Shown here: positions 1 to 8,735 of the stretch, one piece after another
Layout: the number at the start of each line of letters is the position of its first letter
Position numbering within the stretch: position 1 is the first letter of the stretch
Assembly: GCA_019695345.1 (NCBI GenBank)
Contig: JAIBAE010000009.1
Coordinates: 32,497-96,496, forward strand
Origin: Bacteroidota bacterium
Lineage (GTDB): Bacteria; Bacteroidota; Ignavibacteria; Kapaibacteriales; NICIL-2
Length of the DNA stretch: 64,000 bases
Direction: 5' to 3'
The notes under the pieces: generated by a model
Databases searched by the model: none
What the model was told of the DNA's origin: nothing
Seen by the model: only the letters and a program-made list of their open reading frames with translations
Translations under genes and position numbers: made by a program

Positions 1-428
1 TGTTGCTTGGCGGCCACGGGGACTCCATGGTTCCGTTACCAAGCTATACAACCGTTGCGGGTATTCCGTTAACACAGTTGTTACCACAAGACCGCATTGA
101 TGCAATTGTAGACCGTGCTAAAAACGGTGGTATCGAAATCGTTAACCACTTAAAAACGGGCTCGGCATACTATGCACCATCGGCTGCGGCAGTACAAATG
201 GTTGAATGCATCATTAAAGACAAACGCCGCATTTTACCATGTGCTGTAATGTGCGATGGCGAATACGGACTAAACGATGTATGTATTGGCGTACCTGTTA
301 AACTTGGTAAAAACGGAGTTGAGCAAGTACTCGAAATCAAACTATCGGAAAGCGAACAAGAGTTGCTTGTAAAATCGGCAAACGATGTAAAAGCTAACAT
401 GGCTAAACTTGCCGAAATGGGTTTCTAA
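1..428 (+). CDS. mdh: Malate dehydrogenase, C-terminal part (truncated by window edge)
   Basis: The reading frame is open from the first base, so the gene begins before the window; about 141 C-terminal residues are present. It oxidises malate to oxaloacetate with NAD in the TCA cycle. The visible part opens with [14 protein letters not shown], the catalytic-histidine segment typical of the LDH-like malate dehydrogenases, and continues with the conserved [15 protein letters not shown] helix and a normal C-terminus ending KLAEMGF. A strong terminator follows 20 nt after the stop, so this is the end of a transcript. Lactate dehydrogenase is the main alternative, but this segment is the usual MDH type. 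Confidence 0.93.
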   Translation, partial: LLGGHGDSMVPLPSYTTVAGIPLTQLLPQDRIDAIVDRAKNGGIEIVNHLKTGSAYYAPSAAAVQMVECIIKDKRRILPCAVMCDGEYGLNDVCIGVPVKLGKNGVEQVLEIKLSESEQELLVKSANDVKANMAKLAEMGF

Positions 429-448
429 TATAGAACACTGTAATTTGT

Positions 449-484
449 AAAGCCGCTTGATGCAATGTATCAGGCGGCTTTTTT
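449..484 (+). terminator. Intrinsic terminator after mdh
   Basis: A near-perfect 10-bp stem (GCCGCTTGAT pairing with ATCAGGCGGC, one G-T pair) with a short loop is followed directly by a run of T. It ends the mdh transcript. Confidence 0.9.
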
Positions 485-487
485 ATT

Positions 488-549
488 TGCTATCGCCGGA
501 CGGCACCCAACGTACACAACTGCCTACCCTTAATGTTGCCGTAAAGAAT
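488..549 (+). repeat. F1 repeat copy 1
   Basis: Begins TGCTATCGCCGGACGGCACC at 488 and ends in TGCCGTAAAGAA. Pairing arms are CGGCA/TGCCG, the alternative covarying form. It lies in sense orientation 59 nt after the mdh stop, just past the terminator. It forms a + then - pair with the copy at 1091-1147 around the lipoprotein gene. Confidence 0.85.
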
Positions 550-636
550 GATTGTTGTAAAAACAACGTTGTTCGTGAACACTGTGCGTAGTATGTTTGG
601 TATGAAATGCAGCATCGTACACAAATACAATACATT

Positions 637-1041
637 ATGCGCTATATACTAATCTTACTTATACTGTTTATCAGTTGCGGTACACCAAGAGTTGCCAATA
701 TCAGCATGTTACAAGGCACATGGATTCCTGTTCAGCAGGAAATGGGAGGCAAGCAATTACCGCAATCGGTATACGAAAAACAGCGTCTTGTAATTACAGA
801 CACGCTGTACACATTCACTGCCGAGAGCGTAGATAAAGGAACTCTTGCAGTGCAGGATTCCACTATGGATATTTACGGCAAGGAAGGTGTAAATGCCGGA
901 AGAAAAATACCTGCTAAGTATAGAATAGAAGGTAATAAATTATACATCTGTTATAACTTATCGGGTAGTGGATACCCCGAGGTGTGGGAAACCAAAGGAA
1001 AGCCAATGTATTTTCTTTCGGTGTTCAAAAGAGCTGAATAA
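637..1041 (+). CDS. Small lipoprotein, TIGR03067-like domain
   Basis: Predicted 134-residue lipoprotein. The start at 637 is chosen because it gives a compact signal peptide MRYILILLILFISCG with a lipobox cysteine; an upstream in-frame ATG at 607 only adds a polar extension. The mature part begins with the LQGTWIPVQQEMGGKQLP block and ends with a VFKR motif. These are the opening and closing motifs of the TIGR03067 family, a small beta-rich domain of unknown function seen in exported proteins. It stands alone between two inward-reading F1 repeats, so it may be cargo of that element. Function unknown. Confidence 0.75.
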   Translation: MRYILILLILFISCGTPRVANISMLQGTWIPVQQEMGGKQLPQSVYEKQRLVITDTLYTFTAESVDKGTLAVQDSTMDIYGKEGVNAGRKIPAKYRIEGNKLYICYNLSGSGYPEVWETKGKPMYFLSVFKRAE

Positions 1042-1090
1042 CCTGCGCTACGTATATCCGCGATAGCCGTACTTTGGAGTGTATGGATTT

Positions 1091-1147
1091 TATCCGCACG
1101 TGGTTGGGTGTTTTTTGCAAAACGTTAGGCGCGGTCGGGCGATAGCA
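1091..1147 (-). repeat. F1 repeat copy 2
   Basis: On the minus strand it starts TGCTATCGCCCGACCGCGCC (edge at 1147) and ends TGCGGATAAAA. Arms CCGCG/TGCGG pair with one G-T wobble. It lies 78 nt upstream of the nuoC start, in the opposite orientation to nuoC. Confidence 0.8.
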
Positions 1148-1225
1148 AAAAACTACCCGTGTATAACTATGCGATGTTGTATTTTCGCGCCATACAGATA
1201 TGTACAAACACCATACGGTTACGTT

Positions 1226-1822
1226 ATGTCGCTTTCTAAAGAAACTATTCTTGATGTATTACGCCCGGTTGTTGGCGAAGCACAAACCTACGAGCATCAT
1301 AATCAGCTTTCGGTTATTGTTGGGCGCAGTGAAATTGTTGATGTATTACGCGAGTTGCGTGATAACCCGCTTACAAAGTTTGAACAATTGGTTGATATTA
1401 CCGCCATTGATTGGCTAAAGAATAAACAAGACCGTTTTGAGGTTGTGTATTTTCTGTATTCCATTAGCAATAAAGCACGTGTTCGTATTAAGATTGCCGT
1501 GCCCGAAAAAGATGTACATGTGCCTACCGTTACCGATATTTACGAAAGTGCCAACTGGTACGAGCGCGAAACATACGATATGTACGGTATCCGTTTTGAC
1601 GGTCACCCGGATTTACGCCGCTTTTATATGCCGGAAGATTATGTTGACCCCGAAACCAAAGAGCCATTATATCCGCTTCGTAAAGATTACCCGTTAATGG
1701 GTATTCCGGGTGCGGCTATTATGCCGGACTTCCCCGAAAAGGAAGATTGGAAACGGAAAAAAGAAGCGTATCTTAAAGAGTTTCCTGCTAACCCGTTGGA
1801 TACTTCCTACTCTAAAAACTAA
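1226..1822 (+). CDS. nuoC: NADH-quinone oxidoreductase subunit C
   Basis: 198-residue peripheral-arm subunit of respiratory complex I (the 30 kDa subunit). The diagnostic stretch is ANWYERETYDMYGIRFDGHP, followed by LRRFYMPEDY and PLRKDYPLMG, which matches the 30-kDa signature. The start at 1226 is preferred; the frame is open back to 1079, but that upstream part lies across an F1 repeat and has no family similarity. Complex I genes are normally an operon (nuoA-N), yet no other nuo gene is adjacent: the next gene downstream is a GNAT-like protein. This lone position is odd. Confidence 0.92.
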   Translation: MSLSKETILDVLRPVVGEAQTYEHHNQLSVIVGRSEIVDVLRELRDNPLTKFEQLVDITAIDWLKNKQDRFEVVYFLYSISNKARVRIKIAVPEKDVHVPTVTDIYESANWYERETYDMYGIRFDGHPDLRRFYMPEDYVDPETKEPLYPLRKDYPLMGIPGAAIMPDFPEKEDWKRKKEAYLKEFPANPLDTSYSKN

Positions 1823-1919
1823 TATACTTCTATATATAGAGAGAGAACCACGTACACCGCTATGCAATTTGCATTCGGTGTATTCTTTTTGTTCATACTT
1901 GTAACTTGGGGAATTTATT

Positions 1920-3047
1920 ATGAGTGTTACCGTTCGCCCTATCGAATCGAAAACCGATGTGATGAAGTTTATCAAAAGCCAGTGGAATTTTTACAAAGGC
2001 GATCCGAACTTCGTTCCCCCACTTATCATGGACAGAGAGAAGTTATTAAACAAACAAAAGAATCCGTTTTATCAACACGCAGAAATGCAGTTGTTTCTTG
2101 CGGAAGAAAACGGAACAGTTGTGGGTAGGATTGCCGCAATTATCAATCATAACCACAACAAAACTCATAACGACAAAATTGGCTTCTTTGGTTTTTTTGA
2201 ATGTGTACATAATCAGCAGGTTGCAAACCAATTGTTTGATGTTGCATGTGCATGGTTGCGCGAGCGTGGCATGACGGATGTTCGCGGCCCGATGAATCCA
2301 TCTATAAACGACGAATGTTCGTTTTTGGTAGATGGCTTTACATCTCCGCCGGTTATGCTTATGGCATATAATCCACCTTACTATGCTGCACTTGCAGAAG
2401 GATACGGATTCCACAAAGAAATGGATATGTACGCGTATTACTTGCGCCAAGAGAATTTCCGTAGCGAGAAAATGCAACGCCTGGTGGGAATGTTAGAGCA
2501 ACGTTCCAAGGTTAAAATCCGCCAAATGGATTTTAAAAACAAAGCGCAGTTTAACCGCGATGTTGCCGCACTAAAAAAGATTTACGACGAAGCATGGGAG
2601 CACAACTGGGGCTCTATCCGTTTTACCGAAGCAGAGTTTGACTTTTTAGCCAACGACCTAAAACAAATTGCCGAGCCGGCGTTAGCATTAATTGCTGAAA
2701 TTGACGGAGAAGTAATTGGATTTGGATTAGCATTACCCGATATTAATCAGTGTTTAATCCATAACAAAAATGGTGGGATACTTGGCGGTGTTTGGCATTT
2801 ACTTACCAAAAAGAAAAAGATAAACCTCTGCCGTATTATTGCACTTGGCGTATTACCCGAACACCGTAAAAGTGGAATAGAGACAATCCTGTATAACTAC
2901 ATTGGTACAAACGCACAGAAGCTGAATAACATGAACGGCGAGGCATCGTGGATTTTGGAAACAAACGACATGATGAACCGCGGTCTGCAACAAACAATGC
3001 ACGGCGAGCGATACAAAACATATCGTATCTACCAGAAACCATTGTAG
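1920..3047 (+). CDS. GNAT-like N-acetyltransferase family protein
   Basis: 375 residues. It resembles the widespread 370-390 residue family with a degenerate N-terminal and a C-terminal GNAT-type acyltransferase fold. Visible hallmarks are the N-terminal NFVPPLIMDREKLLN segment with LAEENGTVVGRIAA, a central GPMNPSINDECSFLVDG motif, and a C-terminal ALGVLPEHRKSGIETILY, which looks like the acetyl-CoA loop (V.P..R..G). It is soluble, with no signal peptide. It follows nuoC by 97 nt and precedes the CPBP protease by 26 nt, so the three may be cotranscribed. The substrate is unknown. Confidence 0.72.
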   Translation: MSVTVRPIESKTDVMKFIKSQWNFYKGDPNFVPPLIMDREKLLNKQKNPFYQHAEMQLFLAEENGTVVGRIAAIINHNHNKTHNDKIGFFGFFECVHNQQVANQLFDVACAWLRERGMTDVRGPMNPSINDECSFLVDGFTSPPVMLMAYNPPYYAALAEGYGFHKEMDMYAYYLRQENFRSEKMQRLVGMLEQRSKVKIRQMDFKNKAQFNRDVAALKKIYDEAWEHNWGSIRFTEAEFDFLANDLKQIAEPALALIAEIDGEVIGFGLALPDINQCLIHNKNGGILGGVWHLLTKKKKINLCRIIALGVLPEHRKSGIETILYNYIGTNAQKLNNMNGEASWILETNDMMNRGLQQTMHGERYKTYRIYQKPL

Positions 3048-3073
3048 TAACTATATATTACACGCACACAACA

Positions 3074-3955
3074 ATGCAAGAAGAACCAAACAATTATAAC
3101 GAGTTCCCTTTCCCGCATACGGTGTTTGGTTTTGTTGCTACTATCTCGGTTATTATCCTCTATTTTATTGGCGGCAGTTACTTAACGTTTGCGTTAGCTC
3201 CTGCCGGTAATATCGAGACAAACCCAACGGCAATGCGCTTGGCGCAAACATTGGCGCAAGTGCTGTTTATGTTATTGCCCGCATTTGCTGTTTCGCGGTT
3301 ATCACCCATTGGAACAAGAGCATTATTAAGGGCAGACTCTCCATCAATACAACTAAAACACTGGATCGTAGTTCTACTTGCTATACCATTAGTACAAATG
3401 TTTGCGTATGGCTGGGAATCATTCCAAAGTGTTGTAGCACCGCCGCAACTTGCGCAGTGGCTTGCCGAACAAGAGCAATCAACACAGCAAACATACATCA
3501 CCTTATTAGGTGGAAGTGGCGCAGGAGATTTTCTTACCGCATTAGCAGTAGGTGCATTAATTCCGGCAATTGCCGAAGAAGTATTATTCCGCGGGGTAAT
3601 GCAACGTTCGGTAGAACAACACTCGGGTGTTCCGGTTGCCATAGTGCATACGGCAATGTTGTTTACGTTTATACATTTTAATCCGGCACAAAGCATTCCG
3701 TTGTTAGCATTAGCAGTGCTGTTAAGCGTTGTTGCCGCGTCGTCCCGTTCGTTGATACCCGGTACAATTATCCATTTCCTAAACAACGCATTAGCAGTGT
3801 CTTCTATTCATATTGCTCAAGTACAATCACTCGATACCGCCGGGAACAATCTGCCATTACCCGTTGCAATACTCTTGTTGCTGCTTAGCGGAGCAAGTAT
3901 TGTTGCATGTGCGTGGTGGTTACTCCAAAAACCTAAACCAAGAATTATAGTCTAA
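3074..3955 (+). CDS. CPBP family intramembrane glutamic endopeptidase (CAAX protease-like)
   Basis: 293-residue multi-pass membrane protein. The start at 3074 (MQEEPNNYNEF) is chosen because the longer frame from 2948 overlaps the preceding gene. Family motifs are all present: AIAEEVLFRGVMQ (motif 1, double Glu plus Arg), FTFIHFNP (motif 2, His) and PGTIIHFLNNALA (motif 3, His and Asn). These are the catalytic residues of the Abi/CPBP intramembrane proteases. Hydrophobic segments lie before, between and after the motifs. It is probably the last gene of the nuoC-GNAT-CPBP run; the substrate is unknown. Confidence 0.88.
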   Translation: MQEEPNNYNEFPFPHTVFGFVATISVIILYFIGGSYLTFALAPAGNIETNPTAMRLAQTLAQVLFMLLPAFAVSRLSPIGTRALLRADSPSIQLKHWIVVLLAIPLVQMFAYGWESFQSVVAPPQLAQWLAEQEQSTQQTYITLLGGSGAGDFLTALAVGALIPAIAEEVLFRGVMQRSVEQHSGVPVAIVHTAMLFTFIHFNPAQSIPLLALAVLLSVVAASSRSLIPGTIIHFLNNALAVSSIHIAQVQSLDTAGNNLPLPVAILLLLLSGASIVACAWWLLQKPKPRIIV

Positions 3956-4112
3956 ATCTTTTTGTTTCGCTCTTCTGCCGAAGCAATCCTTCAACGCGCA
4001 AACCCGGTGCGAACCAAGCGTTATGCGGCGCATATAATTACCAGATTGTATAAATATTATTACACGAAGGATTGTTTGTAATTGGGCGAATGTCTTGTCA
4101 CTGGCTGTAGAG

Positions 4113-4151
4113 ATATGCCCCATATCACTACAACAAAGATATGCCTCATAT
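4113..4151. repeat. Two tandem ATATGCCYCATAT palindromes
   Basis: ATATGCCCCATAT at 4113-4125 and ATATGCCTCATAT at 4139-4151 are imperfect direct copies of one 13-nt near-palindrome, 13 nt apart. They could be operator-like or part of the repeat cluster that follows. Confidence 0.5.
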
Positions 4152-4258
4152 TTCACTTGACTTAATTGTACTTCTGTTTGGTAGTGCATTGGAGTATTGC
4201 TCGCAAAGTGCGCAAGGGTTCGGACAAAGGTTCGCAATGAACTACCTTTTACGGGACA

Positions 4259-4451
4259 CTCCTACGGAGCTATGAGAGCTGTGTTTTATCATCAATATTA
4301 CAAACAGTACACTCCTACGGAGTTAAGGCAAAACGATGTAGTTCCGAAGGAACGACCTGTTTGTAACAAAGAAGAGTCAACAAGAAGAAGCTCCGTAGGT
4401 GCGCCCTGTTGGGGCATAGCTATTATATTGCTTACACAGAGGCATACCTCT
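4259..4451. repeat. Cluster of short palindromes (CTCCTACGGAG type)
   Basis: CTCCTACGGAG occurs at 4259-4269 and 4312-4322. The variant GTTCCGAAGGAAC is at 4341-4353, a divergent copy (AGCTCCGTAGGTGCG) near 4389-4403, and AGAGGCATACCTCT at 4438-4451. Spacings are irregular. Similar short palindromes are common between genes in Bacteroidota; their role is unknown. Confidence 0.6.
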
Positions 4452-4526
4452 ACACTTGGTGACAAGATATTCGCCCCTACGTACATGGGTAATTGTAATT
4501 GGTACTTCGTAATAATTTACTGCGAC

Positions 4527-4590
4527 GCTGCAACGGTTGGTTCCGCCTTTGTGACGGCGCACGCGGCGCGCTGCGGCAGATGTGGGAATA
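4527..4590 (+). repeat. F2 repeat copy 1
   Basis: Shares GCTG-AACGGTTGG-TCCGCC, then GTGACGGCGC and a GC-rich CTGCGGCAG core with the other F2 copies. Its right arm (GTGGG instead of GGCGGG) is the most decayed of the five. It has no F1 neighbour. Confidence 0.7.
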
Positions 4591-4599
4591 CAAAAAAAC

Positions 4600-5736
4600 T
4601 TACCGGATTTCTTGTTCTATAAGATGAACGATTGCACCGAATGAGTTTGCTTCTTTTGCGGCATGTGAACCGTTAATGTAGATGTCGAGATTTGGTGCAT
4701 TAAGCATGGTGCTAATGCCACGGATAAGTTCTGCGTTGTTTTCCGGCTCAACAACAATACCTGCATTCCATTGAAGGATTTCTTCGGTTAAACCACCAAC
4801 GTTGGTTGCAACTACCGGTTTGCCAAAGCCAAAGGCAATCTTAACAATTCCCGATTGCGTGGCAGAGATATACGGTAATACTACAATATCGGCTGCATTG
4901 TAATACATGCTTACATCTTCGGCTGGCACGTATTCGTTTATCCAACGGATTCTATTGGCTACACCTGTTTGGTTGATGAGCGAAGTGTATTCGTTTGCGT
5001 CTTCGTAACACTCGCCTACTATTAACAGTTCAACATCGTTGAATTGTTGTGCTATGGTAGCAAACGATGTTATGAGATTTCGTAAACCTTTGTATTTACG
5101 GATATACCCAAAGAACAGCAGAACGCGTTTTCCTTCCAGACCAAGATGCGCCTTTGCCGATTGTTGCGTCCATTCTACGGGCGAGGATTCTTGTGTGTAG
5201 AATAGCGGCAGTGTTGTGCGTGTAACATGTTTTGCAGGATACCACTGTTTGAGAGATTCTTCTACCGACTGCGAGAAGGTTATGTATGAATCGGCTTGAG
5301 AGAGTGCCATGTTGGTTAACATGGAATCAACAAACCGTGCTTCGTGCGAGATTACGTTTTCTGCAAGAAAGAGGATGCGTATTCCGGCTTTACGTAAACG
5401 GGAACAGATAACACGGTAACATGCACCAAAGAACGGTTGATACCAATCTACAAGTACAATATCGGGTTTGTAGGCAATGATTTCTTTTGCAGCACGCAAC
5501 CACGTAAATGGATTGATGGAATCTATAATGCGTGTAACAGGATGTTGTTTGGGTGGATGTTTGCTGATGTCTTCCTGGCGTACACCCGGAAACAAGAGTG
5601 AAGGATATAAGCGCGAAAAGGTAAACACGCGAACATCGTGTTGTTTTTGTACAAGATGTTCGTACACATTGGCAACCACCAAAGCCGGTCCGCCGCGGTA
5701 CGGATATGCCGGACCTATTATGGCTATTTTACTCAT
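4600..5736 (-). CDS. Glycosyltransferase family 4 protein
   Basis: 378 residues with two Rossmann-like halves of a GT-B glycosyltransferase. The N-terminus carries the glycine-rich acceptor-side loop IIGPAYPYRGGPA. The C-terminal half has LLFFGYIRKYKGLRNLI (the sugar-nucleotide site opening), LLIVGECYED, and SGIVKIAFGFGKPVVATNVGG, which corresponds to the E-x7-E region although the first Glu is replaced. It probably adds a sugar to a lipid or surface polysaccharide at the inner membrane; donor and acceptor are unknown. It is transcribed in the same direction as the GH2-like gene, 118 nt downstream of it, with an F1 copy between them. Confidence 0.85.
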   Translation of the reverse strand: MSKIAIIGPAYPYRGGPALVVANVYEHLVQKQHDVRVFTFSRLYPSLLFPGVRQEDISKHPPKQHPVTRIIDSINPFTWLRAAKEIIAYKPDIVLVDWYQPFFGACYRVICSRLRKAGIRILFLAENVISHEARFVDSMLTNMALSQADSYITFSQSVEESLKQWYPAKHVTRTTLPLFYTQESSPVEWTQQSAKAHLGLEGKRVLLFFGYIRKYKGLRNLITSFATIAQQFNDVELLIVGECYEDANEYTSLINQTGVANRIRWINEYVPAEDVSMYYNAADIVVLPYISATQSGIVKIAFGFGKPVVATNVGGLTEEILQWNAGIVVEPENNAELIRGISTMLNAPNLDIYINGSHAAKEANSFGAIVHLIEQEIR

Positions 5737-5774
5737 AGTATATTAACGATGATTGCAAGTAGTTGTACGAACGT

Positions 5775-5835
5775 TTCATCCCGCAGTACGAGATATGTAT
5801 AAGTACACAAGGTGTGGTGCGGTCTGGCGATAGCA
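5775..5835 (-). repeat. F1 repeat copy 3
   Basis: Minus-strand copy starting TGCTATCGCCAGACCGCACC at 5835 and ending TGCGGGATGAAA. Arms CCGCA/TGCGG. Its edge is 19 nt after the stop of the GH2-like gene, in sense orientation. Confidence 0.85.
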
Positions 5836-5854
5836 GAACACCTAACGTGCCCTT

Positions 5855-8422
5855 TTACACAATAACGTTGAAAAAGAATTTGATGTAGGCGTAGAACGCA
5901 TACGTGATATTGTATGAAAGCCCTATGATAAAGAAGAACCCTCCTATTACTAACAGCCCGATGCCATATACAGGAATTGGATTGACATCGAAGACCACCG
6001 AGGTTGCACGAAGTAGGCGGTATATTACCCATAGTGTTACTATAAGCCCAAAGCCCAGCCATAACGATACTGCTGTAAAATCGAGTGCACGATATAACAC
6101 CGTTGCAAAAGGCAAGAATAGTACAACAGGCAGTGCAGACCAAACTGTAATGATAAAGGTATCGCTAAAGTAAATACGTGCGCGTACAAATATTGCACTG
6201 AGGCGAAGAAGTAAAGATACAATGATAATGTTTAGAACAACAAAGAGAGTAATTACTGTAACGCCCAATTCCGGACTCCATGCAATGGCGCTTACAAAGC
6301 TCTTCATAGATTCTTGCGGGAACAGGAGCATTACCATGTATTCCGAAACAGGACTCATACGCGAGTGGAACAATAATGTAGAAAGAATTACTCCAATAAT
6401 TGCACTGATAATTGCAGCCAAGGCAACTGTTTGTGCTTGCGATAAAATACGTTGGTCTCGGATATCGGCGTAGAAATTATATGGATGAATTAACGCACGT
6501 AACAAGTACTCGCGGAAACGTCGTGATTGGTTCATCAGAACAATTACAACGATAATGAGAAGTAAGCCACACACAATGTAGATGTATGGAGATGCAATGC
6601 TGTAATTACCGGGTTGTAAGAGTGGGTCGTTTTCGTTGTTTATCCATGCTTTATACATTTCGAACGCAAGGCGTGGTTGGCGGTTTATATCCGCTAAACC
6701 ACTATAGCAAGAATGTCCGCCCGATGTATTGGTAAGCATGATGGAACGATTGATGGAGTAATCGGTAAGCGACCACACAATGGTTCCGCCGGCGGGTGTG
6801 TTTTTAATGCCTTGGCAACATGTTTGTATAAACCGGGCTTGCGATTCCACCGAAATGGGGTCGGAGTATCCGCTACGGTTATCCGGTTGTATAGGTTTCC
6901 CAAATACTAATGCAAATGGTTTAGCGGCTATTTGCGATAATCGGGTTAGTTCGTTTGTAATTTCCTCGGGAGTTGTAACAAACTTATCTTCTATAAATAT
7001 GTGTACATCAACATTATCGGTAACTACTGTTTTAGAGCGGAAGCGAACTGCTGTAGAAACAAGACGCGATGATGAAGCATGGAATAAATCGGCAATGGTT
7101 TTTACGTACAGATATGTTTCGCTTTTATCTTGTTGCAAGCCTTCGCAAATATTCCAGTCAACCAAACTTGAATAGCGCTCGTAGGCAGAAAGCATAAGGT
7201 TCGCAATATTCTTCATACGCGCCATAACTTCTTCGCCACCTAAAATGTTAGCCGGAATGTTATAGCAAGGCATATCTACTACTACCAAAATCCCATATTT
7301 CATACATAAGTGCATAAAGTACGGATTAGGTGCAAAGAACTTAACGCGAACAAGATTAACGCCAAGCGTTTTAAGCAATTGAACATCGCGTTCCATTTGT
7401 TGTGCGGATACTGTTGCAGTTCCGCCGGGTGCTTCCTCAACATAATCAACACCTTTAATAAAAATGGACTGTCCGTTTAATGTAAGCAACGACTGCGAAG
7501 CCATGCTTCCTTCTTGTACCGATGTTAAACCTAATGGCGTTGTGTACTCATCAATTGTTTGCCCGTTAGCCATAACTTTAATGGTGAGCGAATACAACGA
7601 TGGGTCGGAAGGACTCCATAACGTTGGGTTTGCAATGTCCATTACAAACTTGGCATCAAAGGAACGGTCGTGCTCGGTTGTAAAAGCCTGCGATGCTGTT
7701 GCAGCAATTTCGCCTGTTTCTTGTTTTCGGATTTCTGTAAGTACGGTTAACTGTGCTTTGGTTAAAGAGATTGTTTGGGTTGAATCTACGGTAACTTTAT
7801 CTAAAGTGCCGGCAGTAATGTTAGATGAAATTGATACTTTAGCAACACCGTTAATTAGCTGAACACCGGAACGAACATCCTGAACCATAACTTGTGGTGT
7901 GCCTACCAACAACACTTCGCGGATAACACCACCGTATGCACGCTGGCCAAATAAATCTAATATGCGAGAACGTTGAGCATCATCGGAAGCAGGATACACC
8001 ATTAGCTGAATATCGTTTGCGCCTGCACGGATAAACTTATCGGGAATGCGAACCATGTGTGGAACCATTCCGCAAAAGAATTTCCCTACAAGGCGGCCGT
8101 TAATAGTAACTTCAACAGCATCACTAACGCCAAGGAAATACAAGTTCCACATATAGCGTTGTACAAGTTGTCCGTCAATCTGAAGTTTACGGCGGTAGGT
8201 TACGCTTCCGGGGTAACTCTCGCTCATGGGTAATGTAACAGCTGTCCATTCATTTCCATCGGTACTACGTTCCCAACTTCCGGCAAGCGAAGTAACATAC
8301 CTTGTTGAGGATGGCATTATAACCTGTAATTGCTCGGCATTAAACGGCGCATAGTTTTGTGCAACGCTAACCACACTGCATAAGCAAACGCATACCAAAA
8401 GAACAGAAAGAAAGTGTTTCAT
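5855..8422 (-). CDS. GH2-like glycosidase domain fused to a Yip1-like membrane domain; catalytic site damaged
   Basis: 855 residues from the ATG at 8422, which opens a clean signal peptide (MKHFLSVLLVCVCLCSVVSVAQ); a longer frame to 8512 is less likely. Order: signal peptide; jelly-roll sugar-binding domain (about 30-190, with VTYRRKLQIDG and NGRLVGKF); Ig-like domain (about 195-320); TIM barrel (about 320-590, with FIKGVDYVEEAPG and GVNLVRVKF); then about six membrane segments (about 600-855), starting with a HPYNFYADIRDQRIL stretch like Yip1 proteins. The acid/base Glu survives at E427 (WNICEG, usually N-E), but the expected nucleophile position reads LVFG, Val at 506 instead of Glu. It is therefore probably a non-catalytic sugar-binding or sensing protein tethered to the inner membrane. 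The fusion is unusual. Confidence 0.75.
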   Translation of the reverse strand: MKHFLSVLLVCVCLCSVVSVAQNYAPFNAEQLQVIMPSSTRYVTSLAGSWERSTDGNEWTAVTLPMSESYPGSVTYRRKLQIDGQLVQRYMWNLYFLGVSDAVEVTINGRLVGKFFCGMVPHMVRIPDKFIRAGANDIQLMVYPASDDAQRSRILDLFGQRAYGGVIREVLLVGTPQVMVQDVRSGVQLINGVAKVSISSNITAGTLDKVTVDSTQTISLTKAQLTVLTEIRKQETGEIAATASQAFTTEHDRSFDAKFVMDIANPTLWSPSDPSLYSLTIKVMANGQTIDEYTTPLGLTSVQEGSMASQSLLTLNGQSIFIKGVDYVEEAPGGTATVSAQQMERDVQLLKTLGVNLVRVKFFAPNPYFMHLCMKYGILVVVDMPCYNIPANILGGEEVMARMKNIANLMLSAYERYSSLVDWNICEGLQQDKSETYLYVKTIADLFHASSSRLVSTAVRFRSKTVVTDNVDVHIFIEDKFVTTPEEITNELTRLSQIAAKPFALVFGKPIQPDNRSGYSDPISVESQARFIQTCCQGIKNTPAGGTIVWSLTDYSINRSIMLTNTSGGHSCYSGLADINRQPRLAFEMYKAWINNENDPLLQPGNYSIASPYIYIVCGLLLIIVVIVLMNQSRRFREYLLRALIHPYNFYADIRDQRILSQAQTVALAAIISAIIGVILSTLLFHSRMSPVSEYMVMLLFPQESMKSFVSAIAWSPELGVTVITLFVVLNIIIVSLLLRLSAIFVRARIYFSDTFIITVWSALPVVLFLPFATVLYRALDFTAVSLWLGFGLIVTLWVIYRLLRATSVVFDVNPIPVYGIGLLVIGGFFFIIGLSYNITYAFYAYIKFFFNVIV

Positions 8423-8629
8423 TATCTGATGTAAGAGTAAGAATATAGCTGAATATAGTATGTATCGTGCAGATACAAGGCGCAAAAATACGATAGTGCT
8501 AAAACCTATCACAATAAAGGCATACCCACAGCAACGAAATATTTACAATAATGTCAATTTTATCGCCATTGTTTGCCTAACGTGTGCTAAATTTACTGTA
8601 TTGTAAGGATTGCAGTATTAGTTGGTTGT

Positions 8630-8697
8630 TGCTATCGCCTGACCGCACCGGGCGTTGTTACAAGGAACATACTTTCCCATTGCGGGCGGAAAGTACC
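8630..8697 (+). repeat. F1 repeat copy 4 (left half of an empty pair)
   Basis: Starts TGCTATCGCCTGACCGCACC, the best match to the consensus, and ends TGCGGGCGGAAAGTACC. Arms CCGCA/TGCGG. Paired with copy 5 as an inverted repeat. Confidence 0.88.
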
Positions 8698-8735
8698 TTA
8701 AGCAAAGAACATACGTTGTTCGTGCAGAGAGTAAA

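Larger units (their letters stand above)
3956..4599. other. Gene-free interval with palindrome cluster and one F2 repeat
   Basis: No credible gene. An open frame at 4197-4622 runs through repeats and has no family-like features. The interval holds two copies of an ATATGCC(C/T)CATAT palindrome, several 11-14 nt palindromes between 4259 and 4451, and an F2 hairpin at 4527-4590. Confidence 0.75.

Noticed and set aside
1079..1225. Longer N-terminus for NuoC
   Set aside because: The extra 49 residues are encoded by F1 sequence and by flanking bases; NuoC similarity starts after the ATG at 1226.
4197..4622. 141-residue open frame on the plus strand
   Set aside because: It runs through palindromes and an F2 copy, lacks any domain or signal, and overlaps the end of the glycosyltransferase gene.
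4600..5736. Polysaccharide biosynthesis locus around the GT4 gene
   Set aside because: No other polysaccharide genes (polymerase, flippase, sugar-nucleotide enzymes) are nearby.
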